From Tissierella simiarum (GTDB lineage Bacteria; Bacillota; Clostridia; Tissierellales; Tissierellaceae): a stretch of 64,000 nucleotides of DNA. Both the position numbers and the translations under genes were made by a program. Shown here piece by piece: positions 35,222 to 44,508 of the stretch (positions are counted from its first letter, which is position 1; the number at the start of each line of letters is the position of its first letter). The DNA lies in the NCBI RefSeq assembly GCF_018917865.1, contig NZ_JAHLPM010000006.1:124001-188000 (forward strand), written 5' to 3'. A model generated the notes under the pieces. It made no database searches, was not told where the DNA came from, and saw only the letters and a list, made by a program, of their open reading frames with translations.

Positions 35222-35256
35222 AAAAAGTCGTCTTTACTTGATAAAGACGACTTTTT
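35222..35256. terminator. Bidirectional terminator between ldh and the FadR-type gene
   Basis: AAAAAGTCGTCTTTA pairs perfectly with TAAAGACGACTTTTT. Confidence 0.88.
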
Positions 35257-35956
35257 ATGATATAGATTTTTTCATTTCATTATTAACAAAATCAAGATGA
35301 TTTGACATTGCATTTTCTGCAGTTTCAGTATCATGATTTTTCAAGGCTTCGTAGATTGAATTATGTTGTTTTTTAATTACATCTTTATGTTGTTCTTTGA
35401 CCATTATATTCTTCCTTATATCTTTTATAGAAGCTTCAATAAGAGAAGAAACGGCATTTAATATGCTTTGTAGAAGAAAATTTTTGCTAGCTTGTGCTAT
35501 TTTATAGTGAAGAAGTACATCTAGTTTTGCTAACTCGTCTTCAGAGTCTGAGTTTTCTGCTGCATCTAAAACTTTTTTAATTTCTTCTAATTCCTCATCG
35601 GTTATTCGCTGTGCGGCTAATGTAACAGCTCCTTTTTCTATAACCTTCCTAAGTTCTAGTATTTCCTCAGCATTACTTTCTTTGATTAGGAATATTGTAG
35701 AAAAAGGTTCAAATAATATATCTTCAAAATTACTTTTTATAAAATTTCCTTCTCCCTGCCTAGATTCTATAAGACCCATTATTTCTAATTCTTTTAGAGC
35801 TTCTCTTACAGAAGTTCTACTTACTTGTAATCTCTCTGCCATTTGTCTTTCAGAAGGCAATTTATCACCTTTATTAAGAGTTCCCTTAGAAAGCATTTCT
35901 TTTATCTGTTCTATAACTTTTTCGGAAACTGTTGTATTCTTAATGGGAGTAAACAT
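35255..35956 (-). CDS. FadR-subfamily GntR regulator (LldR-like)
   Basis: About 233 residues: an N-terminal winged helix (VIEQIKEMLSKGTLNKGDKLPSERQMAERLQVSRTSVREALKELEIMGLIESRQGEGNF) and an FCD effector domain with metal-ligand-like His residues (LHYKIAQASKN; HNSIYEAL; NHLDFVNNEM). FCD proteins sense small carboxylates such as lactate. The ATG at 35956 was chosen for its spacing from GAAAGGAAG; a TTG at 35977 is the longer alternative. It is adjacent and convergent to ldh, whose promoter region has a TGGT-N3-ACCA dyad. A hairpin-like repeat (35981-36005) lies in its own leader. Confidence 0.9.
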   Translation of the reverse strand: MFTPIKNTTVSEKVIEQIKEMLSKGTLNKGDKLPSERQMAERLQVSRTSVREALKELEIMGLIESRQGEGNFIKSNFEDILFEPFSTIFLIKESNAEEILELRKVIEKGAVTLAAQRITDEELEEIKKVLDAAENSDSEDELAKLDVLLHYKIAQASKNFLLQSILNAVSSLIEASIKDIRKNIMVKEQHKDVIKKQHNSIYEALKNHDTETAENAMSNHLDFVNNEMKKSIS

Positions 35957-36109
35957 AGAATTTTCTTCCTTTCTCAATTAAAAATAAGTAAATAACTTAT
36001 TTTTAATACCTAAAATCTAATTATAATTTTAACCAAAATACAATTAGATTTCAAGACAAATGACTTTCTAAATAAAGATTCTTACTTAAAGAGAAATATG
36101 AATTAGTTA

Positions 36110-37300
36110 TTATTTCGTATAATTATCAAAATAATTTTGGATGTATATAATAGGAGTCCCTTTATCTCCACTTCCTGAAGTTAAGTCACAGAGAGAGCCT
36201 ATAAGGTCGGTAAGCTTTCTAGGAGTAGTACCTTGTGCCTCCATATTGCCTACAAGGTCTGACTCTTTATTTTTAATATATTCGGATACAGCTTTTTTAA
36301 GTTCTTCACCTTTTAAATGGGCAAAATTGTTATCTGCAAGATACTTTAATTTAATTTCATTAGGTGTACCCTCAAGCCCTTTTGTATAAGCTGGTGACAC
36401 AATTGGGTCAGCAAGTTCCCAGATCTTTCCTACAGGATCTTTAAATGCACCGTCTCCATAGATCATAACTTCAACGGTCTTACCAGTCTTTTCTTTAATA
36501 AGGGTTTGGATATTATCAACAATAGGTTGGCAGTCTCTTGGGAAAAGTTTTATACTGTCTTCTGTTGCCTTATTTGAACCTAGAAGACCATAAGTTTCGT
36601 TATATCCACTGCCATCGATGGGTTTTGATAATATATCATCAAGGCTGTAAATTTTTTCTCCCCCATTTGACTTTAAAATTTTCTTAGTTCTAAATCTTGT
36701 ATGAATATCACAAGTAAGAACATTTTTTGTATAATTAAGAATCGTTTTTGGATTGTTAGAAAAGATGATTTCACATTCAACACCATATTCTTGAATTAAA
36801 GATTTATAATACTCAATATAGTCAACACCAGTAAAAGTATGCTTGTTATATCCAAAATGATCACGAAACTCCTTTTCTGTTAAAACATCTGTCCAGGGAT
36901 TTACACCTTTTTCATCAAGCATATCTATGTCTACTAAATGATTACCTACTTCATCAGAAGGATAGCTAAGCATTAATACGATTTTCTTAGCTCCTTTTGC
37001 AATACCACGAAGACAAATAGCAAAACGATTACGACTTAGAATAGGAAATATTACTCCGATAGTTTTCTTACCGAACTTCGAGCTTACATCTTTTGCAATG
37101 GCATCAATAGTTGCATAGTTTCCTTGGGCACGAGCAACTACAGATTCAGTTACAGCAACAACGTCTTTTTCATTAATAGAAAAGCCTTCTATTTCTGAAG
37201 CTTTCAATACACTGTTTACAACTATTTCTCTGATATTGTCTCCTTGACTAATTATTGGGGCACGAAGGCCTCTAACAACAGTTCCTACTATTCTTTCCAT
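36110..37300 (-). CDS. CofE-like coenzyme F420-0:L-glutamate ligase family protein
   Basis: A 396-residue protein of the F420-0:gamma-glutamyl ligase family (IVGTVVRGLRAPII... DVVAVTESVVARAQGN... NRFAICLRGIAKGAKK... YGDGAFKDPVGKIWELADPIVSPAYTKGL). In archaea and actinobacteria the family adds glutamate to F420. Clostridia normally lack F420, so the substrate here is uncertain and the name should be read as family only. It is divergent from a LysR regulator, 120 bases apart, a common regulator-target layout. Confidence 0.85.
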   Translation of the reverse strand: MERIVGTVVRGLRAPIISQGDNIREIVVNSVLKASEIEGFSINEKDVVAVTESVVARAQGNYATIDAIAKDVSSKFGKKTIGVIFPILSRNRFAICLRGIAKGAKKIVLMLSYPSDEVGNHLVDIDMLDEKGVNPWTDVLTEKEFRDHFGYNKHTFTGVDYIEYYKSLIQEYGVECEIIFSNNPKTILNYTKNVLTCDIHTRFRTKKILKSNGGEKIYSLDDILSKPIDGSGYNETYGLLGSNKATEDSIKLFPRDCQPIVDNIQTLIKEKTGKTVEVMIYGDGAFKDPVGKIWELADPIVSPAYTKGLEGTPNEIKLKYLADNNFAHLKGEELKKAVSEYIKNKESDLVGNMEAQGTTPRKLTDLIGSLCDLTSGSGDKGTPIIYIQNYFDNYTK

Positions 37301-37420
37301 TGAGATCTCCCCTTAATTATTTTATTTTGGATTCAATATTTACCTTACTCTTGTAATATATACTACTTTATGGTATAAGTAAAATAAATAGATATAATAT
37401 TAGATATAAGGAGTGCTTAT

Positions 37421-38305
37421 GTGGCCGTTAAACTAGATTTATATAAAATTTTTTGTGAAGTAGCTAAATGCCAAAATTTTTCTAAAGCTGCAGAATCTCT
37501 ATATATGACACAGCCAGCTGTTAGCCAAGCTATGATGCAGCTTGAAAATGAATTAGAGATACGTCTTTTTACACGAACTCCTAGAGGAGTAATTCTTACA
37601 AATGAAGGAGAGCTCTTATTTGAATATATAAATTCAGCCATTAACTTAATTAACATAGGTGAAAAAAAGCTTATGGAGTCTAAAAATTTAATGGCTGGAG
37701 AATTAAAGATAGGTGTTGGAGATACTATTTCACGTTATTTTTTATTGCCTTATTTAGAAAGGTTTCATAATAAATATCCAAATATTAAATTAAAAATTGT
37801 AAATCGTACCACCTTAGAACTTTGTACTATATTAAAATCAGGAGAAGTTGATATTGCAATTTGTAATCTACCCATTAAAGATTCTTCTTTAGAAATAAGA
37901 ACATGTATGGATATTCATGATATTTTTGTTTGTGGAGAAAAGTATAAAGATAGAATTTCTGCTCCATTAAGTTTTAAAGAGCTAGCAGAATTTCCACTAA
38001 TACTACTTGAACCTAAGTCAAACTCAAGGCAATATGTAGAAAAATATATTTTATCAAAAGGAGTAAAAATTGAACCAGAGATTGAGCTTGGATCTCATGA
38101 TTTACTCTTGGAATTTGCTAAGATTAATCTAGGCATATCCTGTGTTATTAAAGAATTTTCACAAGAATATTTGAAAAATAATTTGTTGTATGAGGTAGAA
38201 ATAGTAGACGAAATACCAAAAAGAAGTATAGGTGTTTGTTTTCTAAAGAGTGTATCTTTATCACCTGCTTCAATAAAGTTTATCGAAGATTTAGAAAGTA
38301 AATAA
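37421..38305 (+). CDS. LysR-family transcriptional regulator
   Basis: 294 residues: N-terminal helix-turn-helix (LYKIFCEVAKCQNFSKAAESLYMTQPAVSQAMMQLENELEIRLFTRTPRGVILTNEG) and a periplasmic-binding-like effector domain (LKIGVGDTISRYFLLPYLERF). GTG start behind AAGGAG. It is divergent from the CofE-like gene; TATAC-N9-GTATA at about 37359-37377 in the shared gap is a candidate binding dyad. Confidence 0.92.
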   Translation: MAVKLDLYKIFCEVAKCQNFSKAAESLYMTQPAVSQAMMQLENELEIRLFTRTPRGVILTNEGELLFEYINSAINLINIGEKKLMESKNLMAGELKIGVGDTISRYFLLPYLERFHNKYPNIKLKIVNRTTLELCTILKSGEVDIAICNLPIKDSSLEIRTCMDIHDIFVCGEKYKDRISAPLSFKELAEFPLILLEPKSNSRQYVEKYILSKGVKIEPEIELGSHDLLLEFAKINLGISCVIKEFSQEYLKNNLLYEVEIVDEIPKRSIGVCFLKSVSLSPASIKFIEDLESK

Positions 38306-38308
38306 CTC

Positions 38309-38364
38309 TTGACATTTCGAGTTTACAAATGTAACATCTAGTTAGATGTTACATTTGTAAACTC
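38309..38364 (+). promoter_or_regulatory. Promoter with a 46-bp perfect palindromic BlaI-type operator
   Basis: TTGACA (38309-38314) with a 17-base spacer to TAACAT (38332-38337). The left arm 38319-38340 and right arm 38343-38364 are perfectly complementary over 22 bases around a central GT. Each arm contains TTTACA-N-TGTAA motifs, so two repressor dimers could sit over the -10 and start site. Confidence 0.85.
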
Positions 38365-38380
38365 ATGTTAGGAGGTTAAT

Positions 38381-38761
38381 ATGAATAAGTCAAATAGAAT
38401 ATCAGAATCAGAACTAGAGATAATGCAAATATTATGGAACAGTAAAAGGCCTATGACAGCACCTGAAATTAGGAAAATACTACAAGAGCAAAAAAACTGG
38501 AAGAAGTCAACAGTCCTTACTTTAATAAAAAGGCTTACAGATAAAGAAGTGATTGCCTGTGAGAAGAAAGAACTTTTCTATTATACTCCCCTAGTAACCG
38601 AACAAGAATATGCAGACTATCAAACGCAAACCTTAGTTGATAAATTATATAATGGAAGCTTAAAAAACTATGTTTTATCCCTATGTGATAGGAATAAGTT
38701 AAATGAAGATGACTTAAAAGAATTAAGGGATTATTTTATGGAGGGAATGGATGATGAGTGA
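38381..38761 (+). CDS. BlaI/MecI-family repressor (third system)
   Basis: 126 residues with the BlaI winged helix (ISESELEIMQILWNSKRPMTAPEIRKIL... KKSTVLTLIKRLTDKEVIACEKKELFYYTPLVTEQEY) and a C-terminal dimerisation part. GGAGG precedes the start. It sits directly behind a palindromic operator that it probably binds, and its end overlaps the start of its M56 partner by 11 bases. Confidence 0.93.
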   Translation: MNKSNRISESELEIMQILWNSKRPMTAPEIRKILQEQKNWKKSTVLTLIKRLTDKEVIACEKKELFYYTPLVTEQEYADYQTQTLVDKLYNGSLKNYVLSLCDRNKLNEDDLKELRDYFMEGMDDE

Positions 38762-40646
38762 TTTTATGAGGACAATATTTTTTCTTTCAATATTAGGAAG
38801 CGTTCTATCTATTATTGTATTTTCTATTAATCTTATGGTAAAAAACAAAATTTCTAAGTCGTGGCAGTATTATATATGGCTGATAGTTATTTTAAGATTT
38901 TTAGTACCAGTATTTCCTAAAGTCAATAAGGTCAATTATGTTAAAAGTGATTTACCTATACAATTAATATCTCTCACTACGTCTAATTATAATATTAGTG
39001 AAAGAAAGGATGCAGCTATAGATAATGACAATGAATCCAATATAATAAGCAATATACATATAATTGAAAGTAAGACTAATTATATAGAAAAATTGTTTGA
39101 TAATATTTGGATTTTATGGACCATTGGATTTATTGTATCCTTTGGATTAAATATAACTTTCTATATTGTATTTATAAGAAACATAAGAAAAAATAATAAG
39201 CGGATAGAAAATCAATATTATTTTTCCGTTTTAGAAGATTGTAAAAAAGATTTAAATATAAAGCGGGAATTTTGGTTATCTAAAAATTCTCATATCTCAA
39301 CGCCTATGTTGGTAGGCATATTTAGAACGAAAGTATTGCTGCCTTGTGAAGAATACTCAATGGACGAACTTAATTATATTTATAAACATGAACTAACACA
39401 TTATAAGAAATTAGATTTAATAATAAGGTGGATTATTAATTTTACTGTAAGCATTCATTGGTTTAATCCTATTATTTATTTAGTTAGAAATGAGATTAAC
39501 AAGGTTTGTGAACTTTCTTGTGATGAAATGGTTGTAAGAAATTTAAATAAAGACCAGCGTAAGGCCTATGGTAATGTACTTTTAAAAATTGCTGAGAATA
39601 AAGGTCGTGAAAATGACTTATTTGTTCCTACTATGTATAGGGATAAGGAGATTTTGAAAGAAAGGTTGTCGATTATTATGAAATTTCAAGGGATTACTAA
39701 GAAGGCATTAGTTGTTCCAATTATTTTATCTATTATTGTATCTACTGTTGCAGTAGTGTCTGGAGCAACTTTTGTAGAGCCTAATAAAGGAAATGATTTA
39801 AAGAAGAATGTAAATGCATATATGGAGAGTATAATAGGTGATAATATAAAATATAATGAATTATTTGCATTAAAAGATAGATTCTCATATGCATCTATAT
39901 TTAAAAGCAACAAATACTTTGAAATTGAAGGTAATAATAGGATAAGTTTACATTTGGATTTTAAATGTAAAAGTGGAGAAGTGGGGTTTTATATTTATTC
40001 AGATAGTAACGAAATAGTATATGAAAAGTCTGGAAATAATGTTAATGAAACTATTGAGATTGATTTAAAAGATGGAAACTATAGGGCCGTATTTGAAGCT
40101 GAGAAAGCAAGTGATGTTGAGTATAATATTTTTGCTAATCCTATTATTGCAGGTTCTAAAGAGCTAAATTCATCAAAATCTATAGCTGATGATTCCATAA
40201 CATGGATTGAAGCATCAAATTATAGTCAAGCAAAAAGAATTGATGATGCAAGAATGGATGATTGGTGGGGATATTGTATTAACAATAGAGGTCCATTGAT
40301 TGATAATCAGTTAAATACATATACTAAGGCTGTTCGGATAGATGAAAATGCAAAGAGCTATAAAGGATATTTATCATATAATTTAGATAAGAAATATGAT
40401 TTTCTAAAAGGTAAAATTGTTGTTTGGCAAGATAGCGGTTCTACGGGGAATATAGTTTTAAAAATATATGGTGATAAAACATTGCTTTATACATCAGATA
40501 CTATAAAATATAATACTAAACCTTTAGATATAAATTTAGATGTGTCAAGTTATGGTGAGTTAATTTTTGAAGTTGAAAAAACGGGTGATAAAGTTGGAGG
40601 CATAAAGGTAGGATTTGCAGATATGGGTTTATATACTAAAAAGTAA
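38751..40646 (+). CDS. M56 metallopeptidase sensor with NPCBM-like C-terminal domain
   Basis: 631 residues. Membrane helices are near 8-28, 38-55 and 122-145, the zinc motif is HELTH (IYKHELTHYKKLDLI), and a fourth helix is near 320-340. The outer part lacks a penicillin-binding domain. After a beta-rich module, the last 150 residues (WIEASNYSQAKRIDDAR... YKGYLSYNLDKKYDFLKGKIVVW... IKYNTKPLDINLDVSSYGELIFEV) resemble an NPCBM carbohydrate-binding module. It may therefore sense cell-wall or other glycans. The start overlaps blaI; an ATG at 38754 is equally possible. Confidence 0.85.
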   Translation: MMSDFMRTIFFLSILGSVLSIIVFSINLMVKNKISKSWQYYIWLIVILRFLVPVFPKVNKVNYVKSDLPIQLISLTTSNYNISERKDAAIDNDNESNIISNIHIIESKTNYIEKLFDNIWILWTIGFIVSFGLNITFYIVFIRNIRKNNKRIENQYYFSVLEDCKKDLNIKREFWLSKNSHISTPMLVGIFRTKVLLPCEEYSMDELNYIYKHELTHYKKLDLIIRWIINFTVSIHWFNPIIYLVRNEINKVCELSCDEMVVRNLNKDQRKAYGNVLLKIAENKGRENDLFVPTMYRDKEILKERLSIIMKFQGITKKALVVPIILSIIVSTVAVVSGATFVEPNKGNDLKKNVNAYMESIIGDNIKYNELFALKDRFSYASIFKSNKYFEIEGNNRISLHLDFKCKSGEVGFYIYSDSNEIVYEKSGNNVNETIEIDLKDGNYRAVFEAEKASDVEYNIFANPIIAGSKELNSSKSIADDSITWIEASNYSQAKRIDDARMDDWWGYCINNRGPLIDNQLNTYTKAVRIDENAKSYKGYLSYNLDKKYDFLKGKIVVWQDSGSTGNIVLKIYGDKTLLYTSDTIKYNTKPLDINLDVSSYGELIFEVEKTGDKVGGIKVGFADMGLYTKK

Positions 40647-40755
40647 TAATAAGGAAATAAATAAACATAATAAATTTAATATTAAAAAGACAAGCTCTTT
40701 CATAAAATAAGAGTAGGACATAATAGAAAAGATAGAATAGGAGGGAGATATTATA

Positions 40756-41451
40756 GTGCTAGATATAGCTGTTATCTTGATTTTAATAATATATAGTATT
40801 AGTGGATGGAGAAAAGGATTGGTATTATCAGCATTTGGTATGCTTCAATATATATTGTCAGGAATTGCAGCAAAGTACTATTCTCCACGTTTATCGAATT
40901 ATATCTTAAATAATACGAATATGATAAATATAGTGAAAAATTTTATAGGTGATAGAATACAAAATATGGCTCAAGAGACTATGGCATATAATGGAGCGAC
41001 TATAAACAAAACTATTTTTAAAGCACTAAATCTTCCTAGTCAATTAGAAAAGATTTTAATGGAAGGGAACTTAATTACAAGACATAGTGTCAAAACAATG
41101 GGTGGATTAAATGATATCATTTCAGATGCTCTTGCAAAAACACTTATGGATCTAATTAGTTTTGTAGCCGTTTTTTTCGCAGCTATGATTGTATTATCTA
41201 TTATAAGTAGAATAATAGACAATATTGTTTCTCTTCCTGTACTTAATGAAGTCAATAGTTTTGGAGGAATGATATTTGGCTCCATAAAAGGATTGATACT
41301 AATATTTATTAGCCTTACTCTATTAACATTTTTAATAGGACTAGTTAATAATAACATGATATTAAAGTATCTTGAAGAATCTACTATAACTAAATATCTG
41401 TATAATCATAATCCTATTTTCATTATAATAAACAGTATCTTTAATACATAG
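40756..41451 (+). CDS. CvpA-family membrane protein
   Basis: 231 residues with four hydrophobic segments (about 3-18, 24-42, 130-155 and 172-192) and the CvpA pattern (LDIAVILILIIYSISGWRKGLVLSAFGMLQYILSGIAAKYY; later VNSFGGMIFGSIKGLILIF). In E. coli the family is linked to colicin V secretion and envelope tolerance; the function in Clostridia is not established. GTG start behind AGGAGGGAG. Confidence 0.88.
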   Translation: MLDIAVILILIIYSISGWRKGLVLSAFGMLQYILSGIAAKYYSPRLSNYILNNTNMINIVKNFIGDRIQNMAQETMAYNGATINKTIFKALNLPSQLEKILMEGNLITRHSVKTMGGLNDIISDALAKTLMDLISFVAVFFAAMIVLSIISRIIDNIVSLPVLNEVNSFGGMIFGSIKGLILIFISLTLLTFLIGLVNNNMILKYLEESTITKYLYNHNPIFIIINSIFNT

Positions 41452-41460
41452 ATTACTTTT

Positions 41461-41492
41461 AAAACTCTAGCATAATTAATGGCTAGAGTTTT
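41461..41492. terminator. Bidirectional terminator
   Basis: AAAACTCTAGC pairs with GCTAGAGTTTT between convergent genes. Confidence 0.85.
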
Positions 41493-41502
41493 AAATTGGA
41501 GA

Positions 41503-42420
41503 TTAAGCAGGGGTCTTAAACTCTTTAGGAGAATTTGGTGATGTTGGATTTTTAGGAGTAAAATTATTGTTGATTACGAAGCTTAAGTTTTTAGCTTGAT
41601 TAAAATATTCTTGTTCATTAAAGGGACTTAATCTATTATATATAGCTCCCGCCATAGGGTTGTGAAGTCTATTATAGTAATAATATATTTCATTAGCTAA
41701 TACGGATGTAGGATATTCCCTTCCTTGAAGTTTAAAGCTTGAGACATAAGGTTCAAAGAGATGTATATATTCAGGGGGAATATATACTAACTTATCTTTA
41801 TTAAGATTCTTAGTACAGTTTACATTGTGTACATTTTCAGAAGTACTATACCAATGGTTCTTAGCTTCCATACAGTTATAGGAACAATAGGAGTTGACAA
41901 GTATTGTATAGTTATATTGCTGAGGTAGTTCTTTTAGTCTGCATAATGCTCTATTAAATGGAAAATGAAGTACAATTTTATCATACATAGAATAGTCATT
42001 TTCAGCAATGTCATTGGCACTAAGTATTTTGGTTATAGAAGCTACTAAGTTATAATTAGGATTCTTATTTTTTATATACAAGGCAAGACTATCATTATTT
42101 ACTATGAAATCTTTTATTCCTAAATTAAAATAATAATTCAATTTTTCTTTTGCAATTGGATTAGGGGCTTGTAGCAGGATAGCAGGTCTATATCCTCTAA
42201 GTTGTATTTCCTCAATATATTTTGTATACTCATTTCTTGTTTCTGGTACTTTATAAATCCAACCATTTACTTCTACATTTTCTACATGGCTTCTGGCATT
42301 GAAGCTATCTTCTCTAAAAAGAGATAAAAATAGAAATTCAATCCAATTTTTATCAATATTATTATCTAAAAAATTTAACAGTTCAATATCAAAATTAAAA
42401 GGTATTTCAAACTTCTTCAT
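41503..42420 (-). CDS. Peptidase U32-like protein, function unknown
   Basis: About 305 residues with a TIM-barrel-like U32 feel: beta-strand repeats (RPAILLQAPNPIAKEKLNYYFNLGIKDFIVNND... SITKILSANDIAEND), a Cys-containing YTILVNSYCSYNCMEAKNHW segment, and FEPYVSSFKLQGREYPTSVLANEIYYYY, which echoes the FKIdgR...yv...v..Y tail of U32 proteins. Cys residues in the barrel end suggest iron-sulphur or substrate binding, as in UbiU/RlhA relatives. The C terminus is Pro/Asn-rich. The ATG at 42420 fits the ribosome site better than that at 42429. The family call is moderate. Confidence 0.55.
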   Translation of the reverse strand: MKKFEIPFNFDIELLNFLDNNIDKNWIEFLFLSLFREDSFNARSHVENVEVNGWIYKVPETRNEYTKYIEEIQLRGYRPAILLQAPNPIAKEKLNYYFNLGIKDFIVNNDSLALYIKNKNPNYNLVASITKILSANDIAENDYSMYDKIVLHFPFNRALCRLKELPQQYNYTILVNSYCSYNCMEAKNHWYSTSENVHNVNCTKNLNKDKLVYIPPEYIHLFEPYVSSFKLQGREYPTSVLANEIYYYYNRLHNPMAGAIYNRLSPFNEQEYFNQAKNLSFVINNNFTPKNPTSPNSPKEFKTPA

Positions 42421-42671
42421 AATCACCATTTCCCTTCTCTATGATTAACAAAAAATTACTATTTTATTTTAAACTTTTAACATAAAATGTCAATAGTATT
42501 TAAAAGTAAAAAAATCCATAATATAGATTTATGGTATTCTAGTAACCTTAAAACTGTGATCTACAATCAAATCGATATAAACAAAAACATAATAAGTTTA
42601 CAATTATATAGACAAAATAATACTCTATCTATATAATTGTATTATAAATAAATTGGTAGGTGATTAAAGTT

Positions 42672-43442
42672 ATGGAGACTAAATTGAATGAATTATTTTG
42701 GAATGCTAATATTGATGAAATAAAAAAAGGATACGTAGAATATGGAGATAGGTTTAAATGTATAGTTTGTGGAGAAGAGTATATTAAAGGCAGAATATAT
42801 ACTGTTGATTCGCAGCTATACGATTCTAAAAAAACTGTAGAACTGCATGTAGAAGAAAAGCATGAATCAATGATTGGATATTTACTTAATATGAATACAA
42901 GTTTTACAGGTATAACAGAAGCTCAAAAACAATTGTTGACATTGATTTCCCAAGGATTTTCTGATAAGGAGATAGCTAGTAAGTTAGGGATAGCCACGTC
43001 CACTATAAGGAATCGTCGTTTTAAGCTCAGAGAAAAAGAAAAGCAAGCCAAGATGTTCTTAGCAATAATGGAGCTTTTAGCAAAGGATACCAATAATAAA
43101 TTGAATAATACTAACAAGGGGATTATATGTGATGCTCATAAAACTGCCACAGCTTTAGATGACAGATTTAATATAACAGATAAAGAAAAACAAACTGTTA
43201 TTAAAAATTATATGGATGAAAATGGAGCTTTAAAAACATACCCATCAAAAGAGAAGAAAAAGATTATAGTTTTGGAAGAAATAATGAAGAATTTTTCAAG
43301 AGGAAAGATTTATTCAGAGAAGGAGATAAATAGGATATTGAAGAGAATTTATGATGATAATGCAACAATAAGAAGAGGATTGATTGAATATGGTTTCATA
43401 GAGAGAACTAAGGATTGTAGCAGTTATTGGGTAAAAGAATAA
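42672..43442 (+). CDS. LuxR-type helix-turn-helix protein with DUF2087 domain
   Basis: About 256 residues. The N-terminal 60 include a zinc-finger-like CIVCGEEYIKGRIY and later HVEEKH. The middle has a LuxR-type helix-turn-helix (LTLISQGFSDKEIASKLGIATSTIRNRRFKLREKEK). The last 70 match DUF2087 (YPSKEKKKIIVLEEIMKNFSRGKIYSEKEINRIL... LIEYGFIERTKDCSSYW). These proteins are probable regulators with no known signal. The ATG at 42672 was preferred over the GTG at 42660. A GNAT gene follows 23 bases later, so they are probably co-transcribed. Confidence 0.88.
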   Translation: METKLNELFWNANIDEIKKGYVEYGDRFKCIVCGEEYIKGRIYTVDSQLYDSKKTVELHVEEKHESMIGYLLNMNTSFTGITEAQKQLLTLISQGFSDKEIASKLGIATSTIRNRRFKLREKEKQAKMFLAIMELLAKDTNNKLNNTNKGIICDAHKTATALDDRFNITDKEKQTVIKNYMDENGALKTYPSKEKKKIIVLEEIMKNFSRGKIYSEKEINRILKRIYDDNATIRRGLIEYGFIERTKDCSSYWVKE

Positions 43443-43465
43443 GTAGAGGTATCGGAGGGAGATTG

Positions 43466-44335
43466 GTGTTCAAAAATTATTTAGAATTAAATAAAGCTGA
43501 AATAGATAAAGTATATGAATTTATAAATAGAAATGGGAATAACAAGCATTCTTTTGAAGAAATGGATAAACAGTTTAGAGATGAAATATATGATTCAGGC
43601 AGGGGAGTTATTTTTAAACTTCATGAAGGCAATGTTATAGGAAGGGTATTGATAATATTAAAGGAATGTAGTGAAAAAGGGGTTGCATATATAGTTAATT
43701 TAGATATAGATGAAAATGTAGCTAATAAAAAATTAATTGTAAGTGAGATATTGAATAAAGCTAAAGGTATAGCTAAAAATTATGGAGCATATGAGATATA
43801 TATGGGAACTGGAAATGAAGAGATAATTAAAATCTTAAATTCTCTCAATATGTATAAACAATATTTAGCAATAAAAATGATCTTAAGGGATAGGAAGATA
43901 AAGCATACTCCATTACATTTAGTTCCACTATGTGAGGAAAATAAGGATGAATATTTAGAGATTTATAATGATGCCTTTAAAGAAGTGCCTCATGGAGCTA
44001 CATTAACAGAAAAAGATATTGATGAACAAATAGAAATAACTGATGATAATAATCATTTTTTTATAGTTGGGACTGATAATAAAGGTATAGGATTTCTTCA
44101 ATGTAAAATTGAAGGGAATGCAGGAGAATTTGATATGGGATTAAGAGAATTTTATAGAGGCAAAGGTTATGGGAAAAGACTTTTAGAAACTGCCATAGAT
44201 TTTTTAAATTTAAAAAATGTAGATGAGATTTATTTAACTATAATAACTAAAAATACTTTAGCTTATAATATATATAAAAAAAGAGGATTTAAGGAATTTA
44301 AATTGCTTAGTGATTGGTTTGTATTAAATAATTAG
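43466..44335 (+). CDS. GNAT-family N-acetyltransferase, two-domain
   Basis: About 289 residues. The C-terminal half is a complete GNAT fold with the acetyl-CoA loop RGKGYGKRLLETAI and LAYNIYKKRGFKEF. The N-terminal half looks like a degenerate GNAT repeat (FKLHEGNVIGRVLIIL... YIVNLDIDENVANKKLIVSEIL). The GTG at 43466 was chosen because CGGAGGGA lies 7 bases upstream; the frame is open further into the preceding gene. It is the second gene of the DUF2087 operon. Substrate unknown. Confidence 0.88.
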   Translation: MFKNYLELNKAEIDKVYEFINRNGNNKHSFEEMDKQFRDEIYDSGRGVIFKLHEGNVIGRVLIILKECSEKGVAYIVNLDIDENVANKKLIVSEILNKAKGIAKNYGAYEIYMGTGNEEIIKILNSLNMYKQYLAIKMILRDRKIKHTPLHLVPLCEENKDEYLEIYNDAFKEVPHGATLTEKDIDEQIEITDDNNHFFIVGTDNKGIGFLQCKIEGNAGEFDMGLREFYRGKGYGKRLLETAIDFLNLKNVDEIYLTIITKNTLAYNIYKKRGFKEFKLLSDWFVLNN

Positions 44336-44385
44336 TGAATTCAATATCTGTAGACAGAATAAGAAAAATATAGTTCTTTATATAA

Positions 44386-44420
44386 AAAAGAGAGTTTTAT
44401 CAGAAAGAACTCTCTTTTAT
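44386..44420 (+). terminator. Terminator after the GNAT gene
   Basis: AAAAGAGAGTT pairs with AACTCTCTTTT. It lies in the 44336-44847 gap, which otherwise holds only the promoter at 44480. Confidence 0.82.
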
Positions 44421-44479
44421 TTATTTTGATGATAAAGTTTCAGAAGCTCTTATTCAATAAAAAATAACCTATTATAAAC

Positions 44480-44508
44480 TTGACTTATACTTGAATTCAT
44501 GGTATTAA
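44480..44508 (+). promoter_or_regulatory. Sigma-A promoter candidate for pflB
   Basis: TTGACT, a 17-base spacer, then TATTAA. It leaves a long leader of over 300 bases before pflB, AT-rich with no clear riboswitch. Confidence 0.5.
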
